Shown here: positions 16,979 to 25,874 of the stretch, one piece after another
How the letters are laid out: every line of letters starts with the position of its first letter
Position numbering within the stretch: the first letter of the stretch is position 1
Origin: an uncultured Bacteroidota bacterium
GTDB lineage: Bacteria; Bacteroidota; Bacteroidia; Chitinophagales; Chitinophagaceae
NCBI GenBank assembly: GCA_903824665.1
Contig: CAIJXT010000003.1
Location: forward strand, 1 to 64,000
Direction of reading: 5' to 3'
Length of the DNA stretch: 64,000 nt
The notes under the pieces: model-generated
Seen by the model: only the letters and a program-made list of their open reading frames with translations
Databases searched by the model: none
What the model was told of the DNA's origin: nothing
Made by a program: the position numbers and the translations under genes

Positions 16979-19030
16979 TTACCAAACCATAGCACGTTCA
17001 TTTTCAGGTCTGTACATTTTGTCAGTTGGTTTAATGTCGAATGCTTTGTACCATGCCTCAACATTGCTTACCGGTACGTTGCACCTGTACTCATTGGGTG
17101 AATGTGGGTCGGTTTTCAGGCGTTGTGCCAGTTCTTCGGGTCTGGTGTTGGCTCTCCAAACCTGAGCCCAGCTCAGGAAGAAACGCTGATCGGGGGTGAA
17201 ACCGTCGATTTTCTCATTGCTCTGCCCCTGTTTTGTTTTTTTGAAGGCATCGTAAGCAATACTGAGTCCGCCGAGGTCGGCGAGGTTTTCGCCCTCAGTA
17301 AGCAGACCATTGACCTTAGTGGTGTCGATCGCTACAATTTTGCCGTACATATCTACAACAACATTTGCTTTGGTGGTGAAGTTTGCAGAATCTTCCGATG
17401 TCCACCAATTGCTGAGGTTACCATCAGCGTTGTACAATCTGCCCTGATCATCAAAACCGTGGGTCATCTCGTGGCCAATAACGGCGCCGATACCACCATA
17501 ATTTACGGCATCATCGGCATGCTCGTCGAAGAACGGATATTGCAGAATGCCAGCAGGGAATACGATTTCATTGAAACCGGGATTGTAGTATGCATTGACA
17601 GTGGGTGGGGTCATCATCCATTCTGTTTTATCGACCGCACGACCGAGTTTTGCAAGGTTGTAGTTGTAAGCCCACTGAGATGAAGCCAGAATATTGGCTA
17701 CATAATCATTGTTGACCACAGTCATTGCTGAATAATCTTTCCATTTATCGGGGTATCCGATCTTGTTTACAAAGCCGTTGAGTTTTGTAAGTGCTTTCTG
17801 TTTGGTTTCGTTGCTCATCCAGTCGAGGCGCTGAATATGCTCTGCGTAAGTCTGCTGCAGGTTTTTCACGAGCTCTATCATACGTTTTTTGGCCACCGGC
17901 TTGAAAGTTTTTTCGACATACATCTGTCCGAGGAGCTCACCAACTGAGCCATCGACCACCTGCAGTACGCGTTTCCAGCGGAGTTCCTGCTCCTGCTGTC
18001 CGCGCATAACCTTGCCGTAAAAGCCGAACCGCGCCTGATCGAATGACGAACTAAGGAATGGTGCCATATCGTTAACTAAATGGAAGCGGAGGTACTTCTT
18101 CCATATATCAACAGGTGTTGCTTTGAGTTGTTTGCCAATCTCGGCATAGAATGCAGGATTACTTACGATGATGGAATCTGCAGTTTTAACGCCCAGCTGT
18201 CCGAGCATTACTGTCCAATCGATGCCAGGAGTGAGTTTGCCGATCGCGTCCGGGGTAAATTTGTTATACAGCTTGTAGGGATCGCGCATGTCGACTCTTG
18301 ACAGCGACGCCTTGGCGAGTGCGGTTTCGAGGCGGAAAATATCTGCTGCGTTTTTGGCTGCTGTGGCTGCATCGTCGCCCATGAGCTGGTGCAGTGTTGC
18401 GAGGTATGTCTGGTATGCATCGCGGATAGCTTTGGTGCGGGGGTCGTTATCGAAATAGTATTCGCGACCGGGCATTCCGAGACCACCATGGCCGAACTGG
18501 CAAATCTGTTTGGTTACATTTTTGTCGTCGGGCGAAACACTAAAGCTGTACAACTGACCAATGCCTTGTGTATGCTGCAGTGCGATCTCTGCCATGACGC
18601 CGTTGGCGTCGGCAATGGCATTGATACGTGCGATAAGTGCATTCAGCGGGGCAAGTCCTGCTTTTTCGATGGCAGCGCTATCCATGCCTGTGCGGTAGAA
18701 ATCGCCTACCATCTGTGCAATGCTGCCCTTGGGGGCGGCGGTAATGGCAGCTACACTGTCGAGCAGCTGATGCAGCACGGCATTATTGTTTTCGTCGAGT
18801 TCGTTGAAACTACCCCATCTTGTTTCTGATTTGGGAATGGGGTTTTTGCTGAGCCACGCACCATTGGCGTACTGGAAGAAATTGTCGCCGGGGTGAACGG
18901 TAGTATCCATGTTTGCCGGGTCGAGTAATTTCCTTGCGGCATCAACGGATGAGTTTTCGGCGGATTTTTGACCACAGGATGCCATGCTTAATACGGCAAT
19001 ACCTGCGAGCAATGTGTTTCTAAAATTCAT
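16979..19030 (-). CDS. M13-family zinc metallopeptidase lipoprotein
   Basis: A 683-aa neprilysin/PepO-like peptidase. The N-terminus is a lipoprotein signal with lipobox SMASC, so the enzyme is lipid-anchored in the envelope. The zinc site is HEMTH in VIGHEMTHGFDDQGR (~540), and the third ligand Glu lies in GENLADLGG (~600). NAYYNPGFNEIVFPAGILQ is the conserved substrate-binding segment, and the C-terminus RCNVPVSNVEAWYKAFDI...MYRPENERAMVW is the family ending. Length is normal. Family members cut short peptides; the physiological substrate here is unknown. No operon partner: 284 bp separate it from the next gene. Confidence 0.95.
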   Translation of the reverse strand: MNFRNTLLAGIAVLSMASCGQKSAENSSVDAARKLLDPANMDTTVHPGDNFFQYANGAWLSKNPIPKSETRWGSFNELDENNNAVLHQLLDSVAAITAAPKGSIAQMVGDFYRTGMDSAAIEKAGLAPLNALIARINAIADANGVMAEIALQHTQGIGQLYSFSVSPDDKNVTKQICQFGHGGLGMPGREYYFDNDPRTKAIRDAYQTYLATLHQLMGDDAATAAKNAADIFRLETALAKASLSRVDMRDPYKLYNKFTPDAIGKLTPGIDWTVMLGQLGVKTADSIIVSNPAFYAEIGKQLKATPVDIWKKYLRFHLVNDMAPFLSSSFDQARFGFYGKVMRGQQEQELRWKRVLQVVDGSVGELLGQMYVEKTFKPVAKKRMIELVKNLQQTYAEHIQRLDWMSNETKQKALTKLNGFVNKIGYPDKWKDYSAMTVVNNDYVANILASSQWAYNYNLAKLGRAVDKTEWMMTPPTVNAYYNPGFNEIVFPAGILQYPFFDEHADDAVNYGGIGAVIGHEMTHGFDDQGRLYNADGNLSNWWTSEDSANFTTKANVVVDMYGKIVAIDTTKVNGLLTEGENLADLGGLSIAYDAFKKTKQGQSNEKIDGFTPDQRFFLSWAQVWRANTRPEELAQRLKTDPHSPNEYRCNVPVSNVEAWYKAFDIKPTDKMYRPENERAMVW

Positions 19031-19325
19031 AATATACTTTTTGTTTAAAAAAATCAGGATTGTAAAAGTACAACAAACATGCGGGAAAATCGCTATTTAC
19101 AAGGCTTTGGGGCACGTGAAATTGCGGGGGATTTACGGAAGGGGGCAAAGGGGTGCCGCTACGCTACCCTCTGCGACGGCTGGCGAGTTAGAATAAATGC
19201 CTTAAACCACGAGTGCCGGGAAAATGGCTATGCCTGACTGCGACATTTGTGATGTTCAAATTCAGAAAGTGTTGCGCGTCCGGATACGAGGAATACGGCA
19301 AAACTGTTTGGAGTGTTGGCTACAC

Positions 19326-20753
19326 TTAGTTCTTTACCACCTGCCCGTGCAATACATTGCCGTCAACTGTTGCTGCAAGGAAATAAACACCCGTCGGAAG
19401 GTCGGCTACATTTATGGTGTTTATTTCGCCGTCTTGCCTCTTTGTCACTTTTCCGGAAATATCTGTGATGACCACGGTGCCATAGCGATGTGCAACCGGT
19501 ATATCCAGGTATATGATGTTTCGGGCGGGCATGGGGTAAATCTTTAGCGCCGCATTAAAAGGGTGATTGTTAAGGCCCGTTGTTGTCGTTGCTTCTATCA
19601 ACGCGGTATAATGTGGTGTGCCGGTCACATTGGCTTTTACAGTAAGCGTATTGACCGCAATATTGTACCGGAACAAACGGGCCTGCCCACCCTGGCTGGT
19701 GGTAAGGCCATAGAGGTTTCCATCGGAGGCCTGCATGAGGGAGCCGTAAGGCCCAAACCCATCGGTGGTGTTGTTGAGGTCGTAAAGTTTGGTACATGTA
19801 TCTGCGACAAGATCATACTCAAAAATAGTGCCCGCATCGTTGATGCCACCAAGACGGGTCATGCCATATAGTTTGCCATTGACGGCCTGGATGAGGGACC
19901 CCATGAGGTCGTTGCCATTCTGCGAACCGGGCAAAGTATCGATAAATTTATGCAGTGCGGTCATTTTGTTAAACAAAGGTGCAGCGGGATCATACCTAAA
20001 AACAACCCCACCACCCGACCAACCTGCCTGGCCGTAGCGCGACAGGCCGTAAAACGAACCATCTGCAGCCTGAACCAGCTGCCCCCTTGGATCAAACCCC
20101 TCCCAACCTGGTCCGGAGATAAAGCTCTCCAGTCTAGTGAAAGTATTTGTTGGAATATCAAAATTGAACAAAAGGCCGGAGGCGTCCGCACCACCACCGC
20201 TGGTGAGGCCGTAGAGCCTGGCATCGCTGCCCACTACCAATGACCCATAAGCCCGGGCAGCATTTTCCAGAAGAAAGTCGACCTTTACAGCAAATGCATC
20301 CGTAGCGGGGTCGAACTCAAACAAGACGCCTATGTTTGCATTTCCTGTGTACGAACCACCACTATAGGTCATACCATATAGTTTGCCATTGGGTGCCTGC
20401 ACCAGCGATCCGTAGGGTGTCTTGCCATTAACAGAATCGAAGTCGTGTTTTTTGGTGTAAGCCCCGGTCACAGGATCGAGCCGGAACAACACACCAAAAC
20501 CCTTGGTGCCTCCACGCGAGGTAAGGCCATACAAATACCCATTTGCAGCCTTGACCAAGGAGCCATAGGGTTCCAGGCCGTTGGTGGGATCGTTGAAGGT
20601 ATATACGTCTGAATAGTTGTCGCCAGCGCTGTCGGTTTTGAATATAGTGCCCTTAACGGTGCCATTGGCACCAGCCATGCCCCATAACTGCTTCTGTGCA
20701 AATGATGAATTGATAAAGAGCAGGCAGGCGGTAAATAACAGGATCTGTTTCAT
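19326..20753 (-). CDS. GloVer-type tandem-repeat protein with T9SS type A sorting domain
   Basis: A 475-aa secreted protein. The start at MKQILLFTACLLF gives a signal peptide ending SSFAQ; an earlier in-frame ATG adds 35 unlikely residues. The body consists of about eight ~55-residue repeats of the form GSLVQAxNGKLYGMTxxGG...GxLFxxDPxTxxxTKLxxF, the GloVer-type repeat that forms beta-propeller-like blades. The last ~75 residues (LKIYPMPARNIIYLDIP...GTVVITDISGKV...GVYFLAATVDG) are a T9SS type A sorting domain. Probably a surface or secreted protein; no catalytic motif. Confidence 0.85.
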   Translation of the reverse strand: MKQILLFTACLLFINSSFAQKQLWGMAGANGTVKGTIFKTDSAGDNYSDVYTFNDPTNGLEPYGSLVKAANGYLYGLTSRGGTKGFGVLFRLDPVTGAYTKKHDFDSVNGKTPYGSLVQAPNGKLYGMTYSGGSYTGNANIGVLFEFDPATDAFAVKVDFLLENAARAYGSLVVGSDARLYGLTSGGGADASGLLFNFDIPTNTFTRLESFISGPGWEGFDPRGQLVQAADGSFYGLSRYGQAGWSGGGVVFRYDPAAPLFNKMTALHKFIDTLPGSQNGNDLMGSLIQAVNGKLYGMTRLGGINDAGTIFEYDLVADTCTKLYDLNNTTDGFGPYGSLMQASDGNLYGLTTSQGGQARLFRYNIAVNTLTVKANVTGTPHYTALIEATTTTGLNNHPFNAALKIYPMPARNIIYLDIPVAHRYGTVVITDISGKVTKRQDGEINTINVADLPTGVYFLAATVDGNVLHGQVVKN

Positions 20754-20894
20754 CGCGCTTCTTTGAAGGGTTTTAACGAATTTACATGAAATATAGTTGC
20801 GGTAAATGACTTGAGATAACATTAAGTATGTTTTAAGTTTTGGAGAAGTGGCTACCACCTATCCAACTGGCTCAACTGCCTATTATCTTTTGGG

Positions 20895-21827
20895 TTATGC
20901 GGCGGTAGTGCCTTGTAGTTGGTGCTGGTAATGCCGAGCAGCCTGATCTCCACTGCTTGCAAATCGGTGATGCTGAGGAGCGGTATTGTGTTTTTGCGCA
21001 CTTTTCCGTGCAATTTCCTGTTTTCGCTCTTTTCTACTTAATTTACTGATTATCTGACCTTTACGAATTCTGATGGTTTTACTTTTTGCGCAGTTTTTGC
21101 GCACTTGCTTCTCACTGCCAGGGATTTCCGGTTCGGTGGTTTGCTGTTCTTCTGTCTCGTTTGGGCAGTCGATATTTTCTTCGTCTGCCGGTTGTTTAGG
21201 GGTACCGGGGAGGGTGCTGATCTCTTCTTCGCTTGGGAACGGAATGCCCCAACGCTCGTAGGTTTCTACGGTTTCTGGATCGGAGAAGAATGCCTCGCGA
21301 TGGTCGATCAGCGTTTCGGTTCTGTCGGGGTCGGGGTATGGGATGGTGCCCGAGAGGCCGGTGAAATGGGCAGGAAGGAGTGTATCCCGGTTGATGTTGG
21401 CACGGGAAGTCATATACTCATCGAGGTAGGGCATGACAGCCTGGGCCAGCTCGGGGTTCTTTGCATGGAGCATGTCCATAAAGTGGCCACACAACTCGAT
21501 GGATTCGTTGAGGGCGGCACGGCTTTTAAGGTTTTTGATGGTGCGGGTGAGCTTGTAGAGTGCATCGATCTCTACGGGTTTGACCGGGTCTGTGACGCGC
21601 CGCTCTGACAGGTACCGCTCGGTGAGATTGCCGAAGATGTGGTAACAGTTCTCTACCAGAATCGCGGGCATGTGCTCGGCCGATTTTTTGAGGCGGTCCC
21701 AGTCGCCCTCTCTGACCCAGTAAGAGAGGCTGCGCCGGCTGATCTCTAGTATAGCGGCGATCTGGGTTTTGTTGAGGCCGGTCTGGAAGTAGAGATTACG
21801 GGCTTGTTGCTTTTTTTCGGTATTCAT
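20895..21827 (-). CDS. HTH DNA-binding protein, terminase-small-subunit-like N-terminus (copy 2)
   Basis: A 310-aa paralogue of the protein at 435-1292, inverted relative to it. The first ~240 residues differ at only a handful of positions (for example AVMPYL for AVIPYL and ERWGIPFP for ERCGIPFP). After TEPEIP the tails diverge: this copy reads GSEKQVRKNCAKSKT..., then a basic stretch, KSAQK, and ~27 extra residues ending QGTTAA. The basic character and the three GTGCGCAAAAA-type motifs are kept. Start fixed by homology and by the conserved leader. Synonymous differences between the copies show they are not a very recent duplication. Function unknown; the leader suggests autoregulation. Confidence 0.7.
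   Translation of the reverse strand: MNTEKKQQARNLYFQTGLNKTQIAAILEISRRSLSYWVREGDWDRLKKSAEHMPAILVENCYHIFGNLTERYLSERRVTDPVKPVEIDALYKLTRTIKNLKSRAALNESIELCGHFMDMLHAKNPELAQAVMPYLDEYMTSRANINRDTLLPAHFTGLSGTIPYPDPDRTETLIDHREAFFSDPETVETYERWGIPFPSEEEISTLPGTPKQPADEENIDCPNETEEQQTTEPEIPGSEKQVRKNCAKSKTIRIRKGQIISKLSRKERKQEIARKSAQKHNTAPQHHRFASSGDQAARHYQHQLQGTTAA
20991..21104 (-). repeat. GTGCGCAAAAA motifs inside HTH copy 2
   Basis: On the minus strand the motif begins at 21104 and 21001, and a copy with C as first base begins at 21093. Offsets from the start codon are 723, 734 and 826, identical to copy 1, again in three different reading frames. The sequence between motifs 2 and 3 has the same length as in copy 1 but is mostly different. 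Confidence 0.7.
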
Positions 21828-21981
21828 GGCGTTGATTTTAGGTTTTGGGGGTTAAAGGTCGGGTGGGTTTTGGGGATGGGCAAACGGGGTGTATATGATA
21901 TGCAGCCAGCTGTATATCATAAGACGTATACGCGATATGATAAAAAGTTCTTTCGGCTGTGGGCGCGGGTTTTGGGGTGAA
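21828..21981 (-). promoter_or_regulatory. Conserved leader of HTH copy 2 with 21-bp-phased array
   Basis: 154 bp homologous to 281-434. The three sites lie at 21935-21942, 21914-21921 and 21893-21900, again centred exactly 21 bp apart and alternating in orientation. The spacers differ from copy 1 at several positions while the 8-bp sites are unchanged. Homology to copy 1 stops abruptly at TTCACCCC, the outer edge in both copies. Confidence 0.55.
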
Positions 21982-22489
21982 AAGTGCTTTATTTCGGAGG
22001 GGTAAATTTTCGTTTGGGAAACGGGTGTGTTCCCTGGCGTTTCAAACCCGGGCCAGAGCCTCTTTAGTAGAAACGAAGCAATGTGCTTCAATGAATTTGC
22101 CTCAAGATGAAGGCCGTCGCAAGTGGAGTATTATTAGCGGTTCCGGTTGACCCGTGCAGGAAAACCGCAAGCTTACAACAGCGGAATGAAACCACTCATT
22201 ACCTGCCCTCATTATCCTACTTTTCTTTTTTTTCGCAAAAAAGAAAAGTAGCAAAAGAAAAAGTCGATTTTTTGCCAAAGGCTCCGCCGGCAAAAAAATA
22301 GCTCTACGCTGTTTTCCTTCGGCGCTATGGGACTGCATGGCACTGGTTTGCTGCCTATGCGGTGCTGCTTATGGACAGCTGTGCAGGTTGATCGTCGGTA
22401 TGTTTTTGGTGCTACCGGATCTACATCTACGACAGCAAAAGGTGCCATCATGGGCTGGGCTGCAACTCTACTATCAGCAAGGTGTTGTC
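21982..22489. other. Non-coding stretch between HTH leader and REP-like array
   Basis: About 500 bp with no credible gene. It separates the leader from the REP-like units in this copy, whereas copy 1 has only ~25 bp there. It contains a long A/T hairpin at 22217-22251 and a segment with GGCTCCGCCGGC and CCTTCGGCGC, which looks like a second family of intergenic repeat. The short open frames are not supported by codon pattern or start context. Confidence 0.5.
22217..22251. repeat. 15-bp perfect hairpin in intergenic DNA
   Basis: CTACTTTTCTTTTTT (22217-22231) pairs perfectly with AAAAAAGAAAAGTAG (22237-22251) around the loop TTCGC. It may be a terminator or part of a dispersed repeat. No gene ends immediately next to it. 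Confidence 0.7.
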
Positions 22490-22617
22490 TGCCCATCTGC
22501 TCGCGCCTTTTCTTATCTACAGCGATAAAAAGTACTGGTGGTATGTATAGATGTTTCTCTGCGTGGCTGCCCGCGGGGCGATGCGCTTGATCAACATGAC
22601 AAAACACGAGTAGTACT
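22490..22617 (-). repeat. REP-like unit R1
   Basis: Inverted relative of the units at 1-256, sharing TTGATCAACATGACAAAACACGAGTAGTAC in pieces and the GC-rich CCGCGGGGCGATGCGC block. Its hairpin reads, on the minus strand, TTTTTATC-GCTGTA-GATAAGAAAA. The loop is the same as in L1, and the inner stem has exchanged T:A pairs for A:T. Confidence 0.8.
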
Positions 22618-22741
22618 CTTTGCACATACGTTCGTGCTTTTCTACAGTGGAAAAAAGTACCGGTGGTATGTAGAGATGTTTCGCTGCGCGGCTGCCCGCC
22701 TGGCTATGCGCTTGCTCAACATGACAAAACACGAGTAGTAC
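22618..22741 (-). repeat. REP-like unit R2
   Basis: Second inverted unit, contiguous with R1. It differs from R1 and R3 in the GC-rich block (CCGCCTGGCTATGCGC) and in the hairpin, where the loop is ACTGTA and the stem T-run/A-run as in L1. Confidence 0.8.
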
Positions 22742-22872
22742 TGCCTGGCACATACGTTCGTGCTTTTCTTATCTACAGCGATAAAAAGTACTGATGGTAT
22801 GTATAGATGTTTCTCTGCGCGGCTGCCCGCGGGGCGATGCGCTTGATCAACATGACAAAACATGAGTAGTAG
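22742..22872 (-). repeat. REP-like unit R3
   Basis: Third inverted unit, very close to R1 including the TTATC/GATAA stem. It is followed at 22874-22889 by a small inverted repeat CTTTGC-ACCA-GCAAAG that appears to close the array. Confidence 0.8.
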
Positions 22873-22956
22873 GCTTTGCACCAGCAAAGGGTAAGGTCGA
22901 ATGAGTGCTTTGATATGGAACTTTGCTAAGAAGGGTGGAGAGTGGTTGTGAACATG

Positions 22957-22986
22957 ATAAGACCCGCGGTTGAGCGCGGGTCTTAT
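22957..22986 (-). terminator. Terminator downstream of the sigma/anti-sigma operon
   Basis: ATAAGACCCGCG (22957-22968) pairs perfectly over 12 bp with CGCGGGTCTTAT (22975-22986), loop GTTGAG. It lies 47 bp past the stop of the 944-aa gene. Confidence 0.8.
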
Positions 22987-23032
22987 CTGCCATGCAAAAA
23001 GAAGGGTCTACAGGTGGAAAGGGTCTTCAGTA

Positions 23033-25867
23033 TTATTTTGAAAGGCGATAGCCGACTGATAAACGGACATATGGTACTGACAGCGGCGCGTTGATATCGA
23101 CCCCGCCCTGGATATTCTTTTTGGTAAAACATTGCTGCAACAACACATCGGCCAACCAGCGGCGGCGTATCTCGTAGCTGAAACCCAGCATGTAGCCCAT
23201 ACGGAAGATGCTGCCAGACGGCGCGGGGTAAGCAGGGCCTGTATATCCGGAGATCGGATTTCCGGTGTACACAATACCTGTTTCTGTGACCGGAGGCGCC
23301 GGGGCATTGAGAGCGGCCAATGTAGATACATAACCAGTGACAGGTAAGCTGCGTGTGACGGCGGTATGCTCCCGTACACCAGCAAGCCGACCATAGGCAG
23401 TATTGATACCACCACATACAGACAACTTTGAAGACAGGTTGTACTTGAGCAGCAGCGGCATCTCGACCTCTACATAGGTACCACCTGTGCTGTATGTCTT
23501 AACAATAGAATCGTGGGTTTCGGTGTATTCGTAGTTTCTGCGCCAAAGCGAGTCGCCAGTAAATACGAGTACGGTGAGGGCACTATCTTTGAACTCGTAG
23601 GCGCCGCTGCCTGCATTGACCTCATAATAACTGTTTGTGGTGCCAAAGTTGCGCCTTGATATTGCGGACGCTTTGATAGCGGGTTGTATCATGAGTGACA
23701 ACTTTTTGCTGAGCCTGTACTCGACAAAAGGAGCGAATACGCCTTTGTTGGCTGTTTTGGTTTGGGTAGCAGTTTCGTAACCTACTTTGAGTCCGTAACT
23801 AAACCGACCGGTAGCGGTAGTCGAATCAGCTGCGGGTGTTTCTGGTATGGCAGCAGCGACAGAGTCTGTGGCTGGGGCTACGACGGGCACAGGTGCCGGA
23901 GGTGGCAATACAGGGCTGGCAAGCGCAGGTGAAGCTGCCAACTGCGGAGCGGCAGGGGCGGCAGCAATAGGTTGTGCAGGCTGTGGACTGTTTGCAACCG
24001 GACTTGGTGTGGCAGCAACTACAGGGCGGGGCTTGGCAGAACTGTTTGCCGGAACTGCTGCATAAATACCGGAAGCAGCAGGTTTCGCGGTAGTCTTTTT
24101 GGCTGCAACATTGCTACCTGTGTTCTTTGTATTTGCCGTCGTGTTGCGTTTGCTTTTCGCAACCACAGGCTTATTGTGGGCAACCGGAACAGCAGGCGCA
24201 GCGGCAACAGGCGGAACAACGTTCTTTTCAGCCGTTGACTTGCCTGACTTGTTCTGTGGAACATCTACATCACCGTTTTGTGATGTACCGGAAACGTGAG
24301 GCACATCTGTAACAGATGTTTGCTGACCGGGGGGAACCACTTCTGCTGCTGAGGATGGTGGCACACTGGCCAGAACCGGTGTGTTTACTTTCTGCCTGTG
24401 CTGCGGTACTCCTTTAGCAGATCGCGCAGGGGGCGGTGTTACAGCCAGACTGTTACCTACTTCTTTCGGGCGTTTAGCCGGTACAACGGGTGCGGGTTTC
24501 TTAACAGCACCTGTGGCAACAGATGATGCGACAGCACGAGGTGGCACCGGAGTTTTGGCTTGTTTCTTGGCAACATTGCCGGTCGTATTTACGGAAGTTG
24601 CAGCAACGGTATTGTGTGTAGCGGTATTGCTGTGCTGACCATGCGGCTGCCCACCAACAACTGCTGTGCTTTCGCGAGACGGGGTTGGCCTGGTGGCTGC
24701 ATTGCTGCTAGTAGTAGTTGTTGTAGCAATTGACGGTGTGTGTTTTTGACCGCCATTTTTTTGACTGGCAATTGGAGCAGTGCTTTTTACAGACTCCTTT
24801 TGCGCTAACTGACTGGTAGTTTTCCGGGCAGGTGTGGCTGTTGGTGGTGTACTGCGATCCGGGGCCGGTTGTTGCTCTGTCTCGATCTGTTTTGGTGGAA
24901 CAACAGCAGCATGTGCACCCGAAGTTTGGGTACTTCTATTTGTGTTCATTGCAACAGACCGGGTATTGGCTGGAGCTGGGGCTTGCCTTTGGGACTGCTT
25001 TTGTTTGCGCACTGTGGCTGTACTGCGTTCTTTACTGTCTGCTGCGGGCGAACCTGCGGCGGGAACCGTGGCGACAGGTTGTGGCTGTGGATCTGTACGA
25101 GTCTCGGTTTGCAGGGGTTCATCGCCGGGGGATGTAGCAGGCGTCACTGGCGCAATAGTAGCTGTAGCAAGCGGAATATCCTGCACTACTACCATTTTGT
25201 TCTTACGGGCTTTGTGTGCAATAAAACCATTGCCTGACACTGCAGCTGCGGGCTTCACTGAATTATCTGCCGCGATTTCATTTTCGAAATCATCGTAGCT
25301 ATGCATACTGGTGCCAGTAGCAGGGGCATTAGTGCCTGCCAGATCTGTTGTGGGCTCTTCTGTAGATGTATATGAATCGTCTGAGGCGTTTATGGGGGCT
25401 GGAACTGTTGACCTTTTTTGTTTTGCTTTTGCTATGCTGTGTTTTGCGGTATGTGGAGTTGTTTTTGGGGTGTTGTTTCTATCAGTATGTTTTGGGGTAT
25501 TTTGAAGATCATTACTTCCTTTTGTCGCTGGGTGGCGGGGGGCTGTACCAGACAATGGATCGTCTGCGGGACCGACCGGCAACGTGGGACTTTCGGCTGT
25601 GATGGTACCAACCTCTGCCGGAACAACGGCAGCAACAGCCAGCGATGCTTCGTGACTGCTGTAGTTCCAAAGCAGGGCGGCGCCCAGAAGGGTGATGAAA
25701 GAGATGAGCGAAAAATACCAATACCACCTTAGTGGGAATGCTCTTCTCTTTTTATCCTTGTCAAGCCTTTTCTCGAGCCCCTGCCAGACGGCAGGAGGGG
25801 GCGTCTCCGCATAATCTGCGAATTCCTCCCGGAAAAGGTCATCAAAATTTTTCATGTTGTTTTCCAT
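23033..25867 (-). CDS. Putative dual-membrane-spanning anti-sigma factor with C-terminal outer-membrane barrel
   Basis: A 944-aa protein in three parts. Residues 1-45 form a small acidic/basic cytoplasmic segment (NFDDLFREEFADYAETPPPAVWQGLEKRL), the usual start of Bacteroidota anti-sigma-like proteins next to ECF sigma genes. One transmembrane helix follows (~48-68, WYWYFSLISFITLLGAALLW). Residues ~70-710 are a low-complexity, presumably disordered linker rich in Ala, Pro, Thr, Val and Lys. Residues ~715-944 have alternating beta strands ending in SVGYRLSK, like an 8-strand outer-membrane barrel. It starts 7 bp after the sigma gene, so the two form an operon. This architecture matches the dual membrane-spanning anti-sigma (Dma) type that I recall being reported in Bacteroides. 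Anti-sigma function is inferred. A start at the internal Met5 is equally possible. Confidence 0.75.
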   Translation of the reverse strand: MENNMKNFDDLFREEFADYAETPPPAVWQGLEKRLDKDKKRRAFPLRWYWYFSLISFITLLGAALLWNYSSHEASLAVAAVVPAEVGTITAESPTLPVGPADDPLSGTAPRHPATKGSNDLQNTPKHTDRNNTPKTTPHTAKHSIAKAKQKRSTVPAPINASDDSYTSTEEPTTDLAGTNAPATGTSMHSYDDFENEIAADNSVKPAAAVSGNGFIAHKARKNKMVVVQDIPLATATIAPVTPATSPGDEPLQTETRTDPQPQPVATVPAAGSPAADSKERSTATVRKQKQSQRQAPAPANTRSVAMNTNRSTQTSGAHAAVVPPKQIETEQQPAPDRSTPPTATPARKTTSQLAQKESVKSTAPIASQKNGGQKHTPSIATTTTTSSNAATRPTPSRESTAVVGGQPHGQHSNTATHNTVAATSVNTTGNVAKKQAKTPVPPRAVASSVATGAVKKPAPVVPAKRPKEVGNSLAVTPPPARSAKGVPQHRQKVNTPVLASVPPSSAAEVVPPGQQTSVTDVPHVSGTSQNGDVDVPQNKSGKSTAEKNVVPPVAAAPAVPVAHNKPVVAKSKRNTTANTKNTGSNVAAKKTTAKPAASGIYAAVPANSSAKPRPVVAATPSPVANSPQPAQPIAAAPAAPQLAASPALASPVLPPPAPVPVVAPATDSVAAAIPETPAADSTTATGRFSYGLKVGYETATQTKTANKGVFAPFVEYRLSKKLSLMIQPAIKASAISRRNFGTTNSYYEVNAGSGAYEFKDSALTVLVFTGDSLWRRNYEYTETHDSIVKTYSTGGTYVEVEMPLLLKYNLSSKLSVCGGINTAYGRLAGVREHTAVTRSLPVTGYVSTLAALNAPAPPVTETGIVYTGNPISGYTGPAYPAPSGSIFRMGYMLGFSYEIRRRWLADVLLQQCFTKKNIQGGVDINAPLSVPYVRLSVGYRLSK

Positions 25868-25874
25868 CGTTGTG

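Noticed and set aside
20895-21827. Copy 2 as a frameshifted pseudogene because its tail differs
   Set aside because: The frame is intact, the tail stays basic, and KSAQK and the three motifs are at the same offsets as in copy 1.
1-22889. A composite transposon bounded by the inverted HTH modules
   Set aside because: The enclosed genes are core functions (rpoN, glmM, ald, xth, radC) and no transposase, integrase or target-site duplication is seen.
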